From Pedobacter endophyticus (lineage in GTDB: Bacteria > Bacteroidota > Bacteroidia > Sphingobacteriales > Sphingobacteriaceae), in NCBI RefSeq assembly GCF_015679185.1, contig NZ_CP064939.1, forward strand, positions 4,526,001-4,590,000: 64,000 nucleotides of DNA. The letters run 5' to 3'. Shown here piece by piece: positions 17,564 through 26,841 of the stretch. Under the pieces are notes generated by a model, which was given only the letters and a program-made list of their open reading frames with translations, searched no databases and was not told the origin of the DNA. Position 1 is the stretch's first letter, and the number at the start of each line of letters is the position of its first letter. The translations under genes and the position numbers were made by a program.

Positions 17564-19216
17564 TTATTTAAAATAGACATACAAAACACCCATGATGGCA
17601 AGCAGCAGGGCCGATAGCACTTTATAGTTGCCCAATCCAGTCCAGCCTTTACTTTGTAAGGGTTCCCAAACCGATTTCCAATACAATACTTCACTTTGCG
17701 CAGTGTGTTTTACAGGGTAGATGTATGAGAAAACAACTTGTGTTACTACGCACACGCAGAACAGGTAAAAAGCCATCATCATAAATGGTATCTGGCCAAT
17801 AAAGGTTTCGGTGCCATACACCTTGTTTACAATGAAAACTACGATTCCCAAAACCGAACCGATCAGTAATGTGTATTGTGCGGCCTCGCCGGATGCCTTT
17901 TTCCAAAAAACACCCAATAGGAACACGCAGGTAATTGGCGGAGCAATGTGTGCTATGACATCATTTAAGCCCTCAAACAAGCTCTGATAACTGTTTAACA
18001 GTGGCAATAGGGCTATTGAAACTATTAAAGCTATGCCGGCCGACCAGCGCCCAACGGTTACCAGTTGCTTATCGGTGGTTTCGGGTTTAAATCGTTTGTA
18101 AAGGTCGTAACTGCTTAAGGTGGCAATAGAATTTAAAGCACCTGCAATTTGGCTCATTAATCCTGATAAAAGTGCTGCTACCAAAACGCCCACCAGGCCT
18201 TTAGGCAAAAGTTGCGTAATCATTAAGGTATAAATTCCTTTGGTATTCATTACCGTGTGTCCGTTGGCATCAATATGTTGTAAAGATGATAAATCCATGG
18301 AGCCCGATTTGTAAAGTGCGTAGGCAAATAAGCCGGGCAACACGAAGATAAATACAGGTAAAATTTTAATAAAACCGCAAAATAGGGAACCCACACGAGC
18401 GTGATTTTCATCTTTGGCACCCAAAACCCGCTGAACAATGGTTTGATCGGCACACCAGTACCAGATGCCCAGAATCGGGTAACCTAAAAATACCGCGAGC
18501 CAACTCATGCCGCTCGAATCGCCTGCGGGGCGTAACATACTAATTTTGTCCATCGCATTTTCTCGGTGCAGCACCGCCACCGCGTGATCCCAGCCGCCTA
18601 CTTTATTCCAGGCAAATGCCGTAATAATAATTGCGCCCACAATGAGCACTAAACTTTGTATGGTTTCGGTAACTACCACCGCCTTTAAACCTCCAATAAT
18701 GGTGTAAAGCCCGGTTAATGCAGCAATTACAACAATGCTGGTGTACATGTTAATACCGAAGAGGGTTTCGAGTACGATGCCTCCAGCCAAAAATGAAAAG
18801 GCGATGTGTATTACAATTGCCGATAAGATGGAAATAAAGGCCAACCAATCTCTACAGGCACGGTTGTACCTGCGCTCCAAAAAATCGGGGAGGGTAGAAA
18901 TTCCCGATCGGATATAGAACGGAACAAATAGCAAGGCCAAAAGAATGAGCGTAAACGCGGCCATCCATTCGAAATTACCGTTTAACAGGCCCGAATCAAA
19001 TCCGCTTTGCGCCAAACTTACCAGGTGCAGGCACGAAATATTAGTGGCGAACAAGGCCAGCCCAATCATGGGCCATTTGAGGCTTTTACCTGCCAAAAAA
19101 TATTCGCCGCTTGTTGTTTCGTGGTTCTTTTTCTTGCTTCTTCCTGTCCACAATCCAATGGTTACAATAAACAAAATATAGGCAATGGTAATTATGATAT
19201 CTATGGTACTGATCAT
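17564..19216 (-). CDS. Sodium/solute symporter (SSS family), probable L-fucose importer
   Basis: A protein of 550 residues with about 14 hydrophobic segments, matching SGLT-type transporters: GRSKKKNHETTSGEYFLAGKSLKWPMIG at the start, SGISTLPDFLERRYN, GLYTIIGGLKAVVVTE (the SSS signature region), WYWCADQTIVQRVLGAKD and LVAALLSGLMSQIAGALNSIATL. Such proteins take up sugars with sodium across the inner membrane. It starts 18 bases after the fuconate-dehydratase-like gene, so fucose or a fucose-containing product is the likely cargo (inference). The tail after the last helix is short. Confidence 0.9.
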   Translation of the reverse strand: MISTIDIIITIAYILFIVTIGLWTGRSKKKNHETTSGEYFLAGKSLKWPMIGLALFATNISCLHLVSLAQSGFDSGLLNGNFEWMAAFTLILLALLFVPFYIRSGISTLPDFLERRYNRACRDWLAFISILSAIVIHIAFSFLAGGIVLETLFGINMYTSIVVIAALTGLYTIIGGLKAVVVTETIQSLVLIVGAIIITAFAWNKVGGWDHAVAVLHRENAMDKISMLRPAGDSSGMSWLAVFLGYPILGIWYWCADQTIVQRVLGAKDENHARVGSLFCGFIKILPVFIFVLPGLFAYALYKSGSMDLSSLQHIDANGHTVMNTKGIYTLMITQLLPKGLVGVLVAALLSGLMSQIAGALNSIATLSSYDLYKRFKPETTDKQLVTVGRWSAGIALIVSIALLPLLNSYQSLFEGLNDVIAHIAPPITCVFLLGVFWKKASGEAAQYTLLIGSVLGIVVFIVNKVYGTETFIGQIPFMMMAFYLFCVCVVTQVVFSYIYPVKHTAQSEVLYWKSVWEPLQSKGWTGLGNYKVLSALLLAIMGVLYVYFK

Positions 19217-19234
19217 CTTTGGTTTGGTTTTGGA

Positions 19235-20452
19235 TTATTTTAAATCGCAGCTACTGCCCGGCTCCTGAGGTGTAATGTACACGCCGTTCTCGATTTTTAT
19301 TGGATTTACAAAATGCTGTTTTAAATGAGGAATATGCTCTAAAAACAAAGCTTCGTGCCCCATGGCAATGTGGTTAAATAGGACTAAATGCTGATGCAAT
19401 TGGCCCATATCGCCAACATGCGGAACTACCGGAACACCAAATTTTTTGCACATTAAACTGATGGTAATAAATTCGCTGATGCCGCCAACACGTACGGCAT
19501 CTACCTGTGCGAAACTGGTGCAACCGGCCTGCAGGTAATTTTTAAAAACGATGCGATTGGGTACATGCTCGCCCAGTGCCAGTTTTATTGGCGTAACAGC
19601 TTCAGACAAGAGCATATGCGCTAAAATATCGTCGGGGTGGGTAGGTTCTTCAATCCAGTACGGGTTCATGTTTTTTAGTTCGCCGCAAATTGAAATCGCC
19701 TCTGGTAAAGTCCATTGTTGGTTGGCATCGAGCATAACCTTTGCACCTTCGCCAGCAACTTCCCGAACAATATTTGCCCTGCGGATATCGCGTGTTGGGT
19801 CTGCAGAGCCTACTTTAAGTTTCATGGCCGTAAAGCCATTGTCGATCGCTTTTTTACAGTTTTCACGTACTTTCTCGTCGTCGTAGTTAAACCAGCCCAC
19901 AGACGTATCGTAGCCCGGATAGCCCGCTTGAAGTATGGTTGTCCGTTCTTTTCTGCTGCTTACCTCAGCTTGCAGCATTTCGACGGCTTCGGCTCGGGTA
20001 AGAACGTCTTCAAGGTAAGATAAATCGAGCGTGTTTACTATTTCCTCGGGTGTAAGATCGATCAACAATTTCCAAAGTGGAACGCCCCGTTTTTTAGCCC
20101 ACAAATCGTAACAGGCATTGGTTACAGAGGCCAGGCCGAGGTGTACAACGCCTTTATGGGGCCCTAACCACCTAAACTGCTGCTCGTTTGATAGCGTTTT
20201 AAACGTTTGGCCAAAGTTGCTCATGAGATCTTCAATACCAATTCCCTTTAAGTTTTCGGCATAAAACCTGGCCGCGTTGCAAACCAGATCGTTGCCCGCA
20301 CCCAAAGTAAACGCCAACCCGGTACCAGTTTGTCCGTTCTCAGTTAATTGCGTTACCGCATACGAATATTGCGGATCTTTGTGTACGGCATCGCTTCCGG
20401 CGCCCGAAGAAAGCTCGAATCTTTTGTCTTGTATCTGTATTTTATCAATCAT
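19235..20452 (-). CDS. L-fuconate dehydratase-like enolase-superfamily enzyme
   Basis: A protein of 405 residues. Catalytic residues match L-fuconate dehydratase of Xanthomonas as I recall it, with constant offsets of 6-7: Lys211 and Lys213 (MKLKVG), metal ligands Asp242 (LDANQQW), Glu268 (WIEEPT) and Glu295 (ALGEH), Asp318 (QVDAVRVGG) and His345 (PHVGDMG). The N-terminal SSGAGSDAVHKDPQYSYA and TGTGLAFTLGAGND also fit. The enzyme dehydrates L-fuconate to 2-keto-3-deoxy-L-fuconate in oxidative fucose breakdown. At about 405 residues it is shorter than the roughly 440 usual for the family. It sits between an SDR and a symporter. Confidence 0.88.
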   Translation of the reverse strand: MIDKIQIQDKRFELSSGAGSDAVHKDPQYSYAVTQLTENGQTGTGLAFTLGAGNDLVCNAARFYAENLKGIGIEDLMSNFGQTFKTLSNEQQFRWLGPHKGVVHLGLASVTNACYDLWAKKRGVPLWKLLIDLTPEEIVNTLDLSYLEDVLTRAEAVEMLQAEVSSRKERTTILQAGYPGYDTSVGWFNYDDEKVRENCKKAIDNGFTAMKLKVGSADPTRDIRRANIVREVAGEGAKVMLDANQQWTLPEAISICGELKNMNPYWIEEPTHPDDILAHMLLSEAVTPIKLALGEHVPNRIVFKNYLQAGCTSFAQVDAVRVGGISEFITISLMCKKFGVPVVPHVGDMGQLHQHLVLFNHIAMGHEALFLEHIPHLKQHFVNPIKIENGVYITPQEPGSSCDLK

Positions 20453-20658
20453 TTTAATTAGTTGGAAAGACCGAAGACCGAGGTCGGAAGTCTAAATTGG
20501 TTAATTGTTGAATTATTAGATCGTTGTTGTCCGAAGAATCTCTAACCTATTATTACATAAACCCGAAGGCTCAAAGCCCCTCGCAAGTTGAGGTTATGCT
20601 GTAAGCAGGATAGTGCACCTATGTTTGAGATTCTTCGCTATGCCCAGAATGACAGTTG
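20453..20658. repeat. Repeats between the fuconate dehydratase and SDR genes
   Basis: GACCGAAGACCGAGGTCGGAAGTC units at about 20469-20492 adjoin the dehydratase start. An 11-base perfect inverted repeat (CGAAGAATCTC at 20532-20542 and its complement at 20627-20637) encloses 84 bases. No gene seen. Confidence 0.6.
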
Positions 20659-21426
20659 TTAATCAATCAATGCCCTGTAGCCCAGTTCTGCGCCACCGCT
20701 AACCGGTAAAATAGTGCCGGTAATAAAGCGGGCGGCATCGCTCAAAAGGAACGTACAGGCATCGGCAATTACATCGCCAGCCGGCATGTTGCCCAAGGGC
20801 TGTAGCTGGTTTAAATATTTTTCAATCTCATTTTTGTTTGGTTGTTCCTCGCTCCACGCTTGTAAAGTCGGCGTGTTGATAGCTGCGGGGGCCACGGCAT
20901 TAACCCTTATTTTGTATGGTGCATAATCTAAAGCCATTGCCTTTGTAAGTGCATTAATTGCACCTTTCGTGGCCACATATACCGCATGGTTGTTCTGCCC
21001 GATACTGCCCACTACCGAACTGGTATTTAAAATGCAACCTTCCGATTGCTTTAAATATTCGATACCGTAACGGGTAGTGTATAAAATGCTCTTCAGGTTG
21101 ATGTTCATGAGTAAATCCCACTCCAAATTACTCGTTTCATCTAATGATTTCGACGGATGGGCAATGGCCGCATTGTTATGGATGGCATCAATACGGCCAT
21201 ACTTTTCAGTAACCGCCTTAAAAGCGTTTGATACTTGCTCCTCATAAGCCAGATTGCAGGTTAAATTGAGTTTCTCGGCCGTCTTAATTTCTTCCAGCTG
21301 ATCTTCGGTCAATGGGTTCTTATCTAATATGCACACAATGGCTGCGGCGTTTACATAAGCTTTTACACATTCCCAACCGATGCCGTTACTACCACCCGTT
21401 ATTACGATAACTTTGTCTTTCAGCAT
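20659..21426 (-). CDS. SDR dehydrogenase of the fucose locus
   Basis: A classical short-chain dehydrogenase of 255 residues. TGGSNGIG is at residues 10-17, NNAAIAHP replaces NNAG, and the catalytic set is Ser in NTSSVVGS plus Tyr/Lys in YVATKGA. The C-terminus has FITGTILPVSGGAELGYRALID. It is the first gene of the reverse fucose operon, divergent from the AraC regulator. In known oxidative fucose pathways SDRs act as L-fucose dehydrogenase or 2-keto-3-deoxy-L-fuconate dehydrogenase; either fits and sequence alone does not decide. Confidence 0.88.
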   Translation of the reverse strand: MLKDKVIVITGGSNGIGWECVKAYVNAAAIVCILDKNPLTEDQLEEIKTAEKLNLTCNLAYEEQVSNAFKAVTEKYGRIDAIHNNAAIAHPSKSLDETSNLEWDLLMNINLKSILYTTRYGIEYLKQSEGCILNTSSVVGSIGQNNHAVYVATKGAINALTKAMALDYAPYKIRVNAVAPAAINTPTLQAWSEEQPNKNEIEKYLNQLQPLGNMPAGDVIADACTFLLSDAARFITGTILPVSGGAELGYRALID

Positions 21427-21446
21427 GCGCTCACTTAAATATTTGG

Positions 21447-21469
21447 TTAATATTTAGCTAAAATATTAA
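21447..21469. promoter_or_regulatory. Candidate operator between SDR and AraC genes
   Basis: TTAATATTTAGCTAAAATATTAA is a 23-base AT-rich near-palindrome in the divergent promoter region. It sits about 20 bases before the SDR start and could be bound by the adjacent AraC-type regulator. Confidence 0.4.
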
Positions 21470-21586
21470 TCAAAGTTTAAAATACTCGGCATAAGGTTCG
21501 CTATAACCAACAGAATATTAGCTTTTATTTATTATATTGAACAACGTTAAGGTAATATCGAGCTGCCTTAATTCAATAATACTTTT

Positions 21587-22465
21587 ATGAAGCCTGTTTT
21601 TGCGAAAATTCTTGATGGAAAAGTAAACGATGTATACAGTTTGAAGGTTGTTGATGCGCCTTATTTTTCAACCGAGTTCCATTTTCATGAAGAATGCCAA
21701 CTTACCTATACCCTGGAAAGCGAAGGTCGGCGAATGATCGGCGACAGCATTGCAGATTTTACTTCCGATGAACTGATTTTTGTAGGTTCTAACCTGCCGC
21801 ATGTGTGGCACAACCACAAGCAGTGCGAAGATGAAAACGAAAACACAGCTTATGCGAGGTCCATTTCGATATTCATACATCCTAATAAAATCCTCGGGCT
21901 TTTTAGAGAGCCTGATACTATTGAAAGGGTAAAAAACTTTTTTCGGATAGCTAAAAGAGGAATGAAGTTTGACGGCTTGATCAAAGAGAAACTGCAACAA
22001 GCGATGTTGAAGGTTTCGGCGCAGACCACGGAGATCAAACGATTGATAGCCTTACTGCAAATTTTGGACCTATTGTGCTCAACCACCAGTTACGAGCTTT
22101 TAGCAAGCCCAGGATACACAAACAACTATCAACTGAAAGATAACGACAGGATGGACAAAATCCTGAAGTACGTTTTTGACAATTTTAATCAAGAGATTTT
22201 GCTTACCACGGCTGCAGAAATGACGAACATGAACAAACAGGCATTTTGCAGATACTTTAAAAACCGTACGCAAAAAACCTTTGTAACCTTTGTAAACGAG
22301 GTAAGGATTGGACATGCCTGTAAATTAATGGCCCAAACCGATTTGCAAATCAGCGAATTGGCCTATTCATGCGGTTTTAATAGCCTAACCAATTTTAATA
22401 AGTTTTTTAAATTGGCCAAGGGCATTACACCAAAGGAGTATAAAAAAATGTTGATTGTTGGGTGA
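21587..22465 (+). CDS. AraC-family regulator of the fucose locus
   Basis: A protein of 292 residues. The N-terminal half has a cupin-like sensor (FSTEFHFHEECQLTYTLESEG, DELIFVGSNLPHVWHNH); the C-terminal 100 residues form a double helix-turn-helix with ILLTTAAEMTNMNKQAFCRYFK and QISELAYSCGFNSLTNFNKFFK followed by GITPKEYKK. It is divergent from the SDR-dehydratase-symporter operon, with 160 bases between. The context implies it senses a fucose-derived ligand and controls that operon (inference). The last codons and the stop (GTTGGGTGA) already belong to a periodic repeat that runs on downstream. Confidence 0.93.
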   Translation: MKPVFAKILDGKVNDVYSLKVVDAPYFSTEFHFHEECQLTYTLESEGRRMIGDSIADFTSDELIFVGSNLPHVWHNHKQCEDENENTAYARSISIFIHPNKILGLFREPDTIERVKNFFRIAKRGMKFDGLIKEKLQQAMLKVSAQTTEIKRLIALLQILDLLCSTTSYELLASPGYTNNYQLKDNDRMDKILKYVFDNFNQEILLTTAAEMTNMNKQAFCRYFKNRTQKTFVTFVNEVRIGHACKLMAQTDLQISELAYSCGFNSLTNFNKFFKLAKGITPKEYKKMLIVG

Positions 22466-22878
22466 GTTTTGAGTTGGGAGTAGGGAGTTGGGAGTTTTGA
22501 GTTGGGAGTTTTGAGTCCGAAGTCGTGAGTCAAGAGTCATGAGTCTGGTAGCGAAAACAAAGCTGACGAACTTTATACGTATTTTTTTGCAACTATGATT
22601 TCAGGGGCTTGCCTCTGCTATTAAGTTAAGGATAAAAAAACATATGGTTGCTCATGACGTCGTGGTAATGCATGTCGCCAATGAAGCGCCTACAAAAACG
22701 GTCGTCATCCTGAACTTGATTCAGGATTTTTTCGCCATGAACGCCCTACGGGAAAGATGCTGAAATAAATTCAGCAGGACGTGGTGGTAATGTAAGCCGG
22801 CAATGAAGCGCCTTCTAAGAACGGTCGTCATCCTGAACTTGATTCAGGATCTTTTTCGCCATGAACGCCCGACATGAA
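22466..22878. repeat. Two repeat types in the AraC-sulfatase gap
   Basis: First, 22460-22550: units like GTTGGGAGTTTTGA, then AGTCCGAAGTCGTGAGTC. Second, a unit of about 123 bases present twice (about 22656-22778 and 22779-22878), each with a hairpin ATCCTGAA-loop-TTCAGGAT (22707-22727, 22830-22850). A third hairpin of this type is at 51542-51562. No gene. Confidence 0.75.
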
Positions 22879-24387
22879 TTACTTCGTCCGGGCCTCTTCG
22901 GCATTCAAAAGCGCCTCCAATTCCTTTACCTTTTCTGGATATTTTTCGGCCACGTTATTCTTTTCGCCTAAATCATCAGTCAAATTATACAATTGAGCTG
23001 TTGGCAGGTTTCCGGTATCAGTATGGGTAAGTTTATAAGTAGCCAATCCGTTCGATGGGCGAATATATTTCCAGTTGTCTTTTACAATTGCCAATTGACT
23101 GCTCTGTTCTACAAAATAATCGCGACCCTTTTTATCTTTGCCCATAAAGGCGTTCCATATGTTTTTGCTGTCGATACCATTTTTATTTTCGAGATTAAAA
23201 AAGCCTGCAAACGAAGCGAGGAAATCAATTTGCGATACGAGGGCATCGGAAACGCCGGGTTTAATTTCTGCCGGCCACGATACAATAAAGGGCGCCCGGG
23301 TGCCGCCTTCTAAAATAGAATATTTGCTGCCTCGCAAAATGCCCGCGGGCTTATGTCCGTTTAGTTTTTCAAAGCCGCCATCTTCGTAGCCATCCATAAC
23401 CACAGGGCCATTATCGCTGCTAAAAATAATAATTGTGTTTTTATCAAGTCCCAGATGTTTCAATTGCTTCGTAATTTCTCCCACCGCCCAATCCAATTGT
23501 AAAATTACGTCGCCGCGATAACCAAGTTCGCTTTTTCCTTTAAACATGGTAGCGGGCAGGCGGGGTACGTGCGGTTCTGTTAAAGCATAATAAAGAAAAA
23601 ATGGTTCCTGCTGATGATCTTCGATAAAGCTTTTTGCCTTGGTTAAGAAAGTGAACGGAAGCTCCTCGTCAGTCCACCGGGCTAATTTGCCGCCTTTCAT
23701 ATAACCAATGCGGCCAACGCCATTTACTATCGTTTGGTTATGCCCATGACCCACTTCTGCTGGCATTTTCAGCAGTTCAGGATGATCTTTGCCCGTTGGT
23801 TCATCGCCAACAGGATTTTTGTAATCGACCATAATCGGATCGTTCGCATCTAAGCCTACAACCAGCTGGTTCTCCAGAAATACATTTGGCACCCGGTCGG
23901 CCGTTGCCGGAAAAATAAACGAATAATCAAATCCTGTTTCCCTTGGCCCTGGCGTAACCTCTTTGTTCCAATCCTTTTCAACCGCATTGCCCAAACCCAA
24001 ATGCCATTTGCCTACCAAACCAGTTTTATAGCCCGCCTGCTGAAAAATTGATGGAAGAGCACTATTATCCGTTGGAACAATCAAAGCCGCATCGCCCGGT
24101 AAAACGCCCGTTCCCTTTTTGCGCCATGCATATCTGCCAGTCATTAAAGAATAACGCGATGGCGTGCATGTCGAAGCAGTGGAATGTCCGTTGGTAAACC
24201 TTAAGCCTTTTTTGGCAAGCGCATCGATATTTGGTGTGCTTATTTTTGTTGCACCATAACAACTGAGGTCGCCGTAGCCCAAATCGTCAGCATATATGAT
24301 AATTACGTTTGGTTTTTTCTGCGCTCCGGCATAAAAACTAAAACCTGCTAAACAAAAAATAAAAGATAACAAAAATTTATGGGTCAT
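22879..24387 (-). CDS. Exported Cys-type arylsulfatase
   Basis: A protein of 502 residues with a signal peptide ending in AGAQ. Sulfatases hydrolyse sulfate esters after Cys is converted to formylglycine. The maturation motif is Cys74 in STCTPSRYSLMTGRY (C-T-P-S-R), and calcium ligands lie in IIIYADDLGYGDLSCYG and FSSDNGPV. LVGKWHLGLG and an arylsulfatase-like C-terminus (AQLYNLTDDLGEKNNVA) complete it. It sits beside the fucose locus, so sulfated, fucose-containing glycans are a possible target, but the repeat-filled gap and the AraC gene on the other strand separate it from that operon. The maturation enzyme is not in the window. Confidence 0.93.
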   Translation of the reverse strand: MTHKFLLSFIFCLAGFSFYAGAQKKPNVIIIYADDLGYGDLSCYGATKISTPNIDALAKKGLRFTNGHSTASTCTPSRYSLMTGRYAWRKKGTGVLPGDAALIVPTDNSALPSIFQQAGYKTGLVGKWHLGLGNAVEKDWNKEVTPGPRETGFDYSFIFPATADRVPNVFLENQLVVGLDANDPIMVDYKNPVGDEPTGKDHPELLKMPAEVGHGHNQTIVNGVGRIGYMKGGKLARWTDEELPFTFLTKAKSFIEDHQQEPFFLYYALTEPHVPRLPATMFKGKSELGYRGDVILQLDWAVGEITKQLKHLGLDKNTIIIFSSDNGPVVMDGYEDGGFEKLNGHKPAGILRGSKYSILEGGTRAPFIVSWPAEIKPGVSDALVSQIDFLASFAGFFNLENKNGIDSKNIWNAFMGKDKKGRDYFVEQSSQLAIVKDNWKYIRPSNGLATYKLTHTDTGNLPTAQLYNLTDDLGEKNNVAEKYPEKVKELEALLNAEEARTK

Positions 24388-24446
24388 GGTTAGAAAACGT
24401 TAAGCGGATAAATGGTTAGAAAATGTCAAAGTGAAATATACAAAAA

Positions 24447-24476
24447 AAAAGGCCAAAACGTGAGTTCTGGCCTTTT
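24447..24476 (-). terminator. Terminator of pruA
   Basis: AAAAGGCCA pairs with TGGCCTTTT around a 12-base loop. Read on the reverse strand it is followed by a T run of nine, six bases after the pruA stop: a good rho-independent terminator. Confidence 0.85.
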
Positions 24477-24481
24477 AATTT

Positions 24482-26116
24482 CTAATCTTCGGCTAAAAAT
24501 GGATAGCGGTAATCCGTTGGCGCATCGAAAACCTCCTTGATGGTACGTGGCGAAACCCAGCGTAAAAGGTTGATCATCGAACCGGCCTTATCGTTTGTGC
24601 CCGAGCCTCTGGCGCCGCCAAATGGTTGCTGGCCAACTACTGCCCCGGTGCACTTATCATTGATATAAAAGTTACCTGCAGCATTGCGCAACGCATGGCT
24701 TGCTTTTTCAATCGCATAACGGTCTTGAGCAATTAGAGCGCCTGTTAACGCATATGGCGAAGTCGTATCAATAATTTCTAAAATCGAGTCGAAATCTTTG
24801 TCTGCATAAACATAAACTGTTAAAACGGGGCCAAACAACTCTTCGCACATCGTGGTGTATTTAGGGTCTTTAACCACTAAAACAGTAGGCTCAATAAAGT
24901 AACCTTTGCTCTTATCGTAGTTTCCACCTGCTATAATTTCTACATCGCTATCATTTTTGGCAGCATCGATATATTTTGCCAGTTTATCAAATGAGCGCTC
25001 ATCGATAACGGCGTTGATAAAGTTCGAGAAATCTTCTGTTGGGCCCATTTTAAAGGTAGCCAAATCGCGTAACATCTGCTCTTTAATTTGCGGCCAAAGG
25101 CTTTCGGCAATGTACACACGGCTTGCAGCAGAACATTTTTGTCCCTGATATTCAAACGCACCGCGAACAATTGCAGTGTTTGCAACATCTACCTGTGCCG
25201 AAGGATGCACTAAAATGAAATCCTTACCGCCGGTTTCGCCAACAATGCGTGGATATGATCTGTATTTGTGAATATTGGTGCCAATAGTTTTCCAGATCTC
25301 CTGAAACACTTTAGTAGAACCTGTAAAGTGGATTCCTGCAAAATCGCGATGGTTAAAAATCACTTCACCAGCTTCAGGGCCGTCGGCATAAACCAGGTTT
25401 ATAACACCGTCAGGCAAGCCAGCCTCGCGAAATATTTCCATTAAAAGGTTGGCCGCATAAACTTGTGTATCGGCTGGTTTCCAAACTACTACGTTCCCCA
25501 TCATCGCTGCCGATGCAGGTAAGTTTGCCGCAATAGCCGTAAAGTTAAATGGGGTTAATGCAAAAACGAAGCCTTCTAGCGGGCGTTGTTCTACACGGTT
25601 CCAGCTGCCACGAGGCGAAACCGGAGGTTGTTGTTTGTAGATATCGGCCATGTAGCTTACGTTAAAACGTAAAAAATCGATCAATTCGCACGCTGCGTCA
25701 ATCTCTGCCTGATAAGCGTTTTTGCTTTGGCCCAACATCGTGGCCGCATTTAATTTATAACGGTATTTGCCTGCAATTAAATCAGCTGCCTTTAAAAAAA
25801 TGGCTGCACGGTGCTCCCACGAAAGGTTTTCCCAATCGTTTTTTGCTGCTAAAGCGGCATCAATGGCTTGTGTAATATGTGTTTTGTCGCCAATGCTAAA
25901 TTGGGCTAATATATGTTGATGATCATGCGGTGGAACAACCTTACCTTTTTTGTCGGTATGAATTTGCTTGCCTCCAATATACATCGGAATATCTTGCTGG
26001 TGTGAGCGAGCTGCTGCAAGTGCTTCTTTTAATAGTGCACGTTCCTTGCTGCCGGGGGCATAGTTTAATATAGGTTCGTTTACCGGAGTAGGTATGTTAA
26101 AAAATCCTTTAAGCAT
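24482..26116 (-). CDS. pruA: 1-pyrroline-5-carboxylate (glutamate semialdehyde) dehydrogenase
   Basis: Oxidises L-glutamate 5-semialdehyde to glutamate with NAD, the second step of proline breakdown. At 544 residues it matches the stand-alone eukaryote-like P5C dehydrogenase: LNYAPGSKERALLKEAL near the N-terminus, WKPADTQVYAA, GIHFTGSTKVF, general base Glu294 in IVGETGGKDF, nucleophile Cys328 in GQKCSAASR, and GVQ-like QQPFGGARGSGTNDKAG. It is monocistronic, with its own promoter and terminator. No proline dehydrogenase gene is adjacent. Confidence 0.96.
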   Translation of the reverse strand: MLKGFFNIPTPVNEPILNYAPGSKERALLKEALAAARSHQQDIPMYIGGKQIHTDKKGKVVPPHDHQHILAQFSIGDKTHITQAIDAALAAKNDWENLSWEHRAAIFLKAADLIAGKYRYKLNAATMLGQSKNAYQAEIDAACELIDFLRFNVSYMADIYKQQPPVSPRGSWNRVEQRPLEGFVFALTPFNFTAIAANLPASAAMMGNVVVWKPADTQVYAANLLMEIFREAGLPDGVINLVYADGPEAGEVIFNHRDFAGIHFTGSTKVFQEIWKTIGTNIHKYRSYPRIVGETGGKDFILVHPSAQVDVANTAIVRGAFEYQGQKCSAASRVYIAESLWPQIKEQMLRDLATFKMGPTEDFSNFINAVIDERSFDKLAKYIDAAKNDSDVEIIAGGNYDKSKGYFIEPTVLVVKDPKYTTMCEELFGPVLTVYVYADKDFDSILEIIDTTSPYALTGALIAQDRYAIEKASHALRNAAGNFYINDKCTGAVVGQQPFGGARGSGTNDKAGSMINLLRWVSPRTIKEVFDAPTDYRYPFLAED

Positions 26117-26138
26117 ATTTTATTTTTTATGATTTACG

Positions 26139-26166
26139 CAAAGATAAGGCTTTTTGAGGGATGCAA
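26139..26166 (-). promoter_or_regulatory. Promoter of pruA
   Basis: Read on the reverse strand, TTG (26166-26164), a 17-base spacer and a perfect TATCTTTG box (26146-26139) lie 23 bases before the start codon. Confidence 0.55.
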
Positions 26167-26297
26167 TTCTATTATTCTGTCAAGAAATAGCGCAAACGTT
26201 TGATCGCCTGGTTTAAATTAACAGATCGTTTTTTGTAGCAAAATGCAACCGACCAATAAGGGTAAGATAAGATAAAAGTTGATAAAAGTCAATAAAA

Positions 26298-26331
26298 TTG
26301 ACATGATAACGGTTTAAAATTTGTATTTTGT
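26298..26331 (+). promoter_or_regulatory. Probable promoter of the GreA-like gene
   Basis: TTG at 26298-26300, then a 23-base spacer, then TATTTTGT at 26324-26331, a seven-of-eight match to TAnnTTTG, about 20 bases before the ATG. Confidence 0.45.
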
Positions 26332-26351
26332 TTGCAACTAAATAGAATAAT

Positions 26352-26798
26352 ATGAATAACAATAAACCGAGTATACTAAAAGCTTGTGTAGATTTTCAAC
26401 AAAACCAGGTCGACCGATTTGAAAGCAGGTTAGATACCATTAAGGCTGATATGAACAGTCAGGACACTTCGCCCAGCCAAACAGAAAACCGCAACACCGG
26501 CAAGCTGGAAGTTATCGCAAACTATGAAAAAGAGCTGGTTTTTGCTAAAAGGGAGTTGAGTGTGTTGAACTCGATAAAACCCGATTTAACTAGCGACCAG
26601 GTAGAGCTTGGCGCTGTGGTGTATACAAAAGATTTAAACTTTTTCATTTCGGTATCTGTTGGAAAATTTTCCGTTGATGGAAAAGAATTTATAGGCATAT
26701 CCGAACAGGCACCAATTTATAAGGTAATGGAAGGATTGAAAAAAGGAGATACATTTTCATTTAATCAAAGCACTTATACTATAGAAAACCTGTATTAG
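26352..26798 (+). CDS. GreA/GreB-like small protein
   Basis: A protein of 148 residues with two parts: an N-terminal helical, charged region to about residue 75 (FQQNQVDRFESRLDTIKADM; NYEKELVFAKRELSVL), probably a coiled coil, and a C-terminal compact beta domain beginning VELGAVVYTKDLNFFISVSVG and ending GLKKGDTFSFNQSTYTIENLY. This layout resembles GreA/GreB and Rnk proteins that bind the RNA polymerase secondary channel. The acidic tip residues that stimulate cleavage in GreA are not evident. Related Bacteroidota proteins are, in my memory, sometimes mislabelled as 3-oxoacyl-ACP synthase. Function by analogy only. Confidence 0.6.
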   Translation: MNNNKPSILKACVDFQQNQVDRFESRLDTIKADMNSQDTSPSQTENRNTGKLEVIANYEKELVFAKRELSVLNSIKPDLTSDQVELGAVVYTKDLNFFISVSVGKFSVDGKEFIGISEQAPIYKVMEGLKKGDTFSFNQSTYTIENLY

Positions 26799-26841
26799 AC
26801 AAACTTTGAAAAATGAGTTTTTCGGAGCGTCGGGAAAGAAT

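Noticed and set aside
17509..17694. Reverse frame ending in KAERIKLKAERLKRKE
   Set aside because: This is translation of the CTTT-unit repeat and of the symporter 3' end in another frame.
22879..24387. Sulfatase as a member of the fucose operon
   Set aside because: A forward AraC gene and a 400-base repeat region lie between, so co-transcription is not possible; only neighbourhood is reported.
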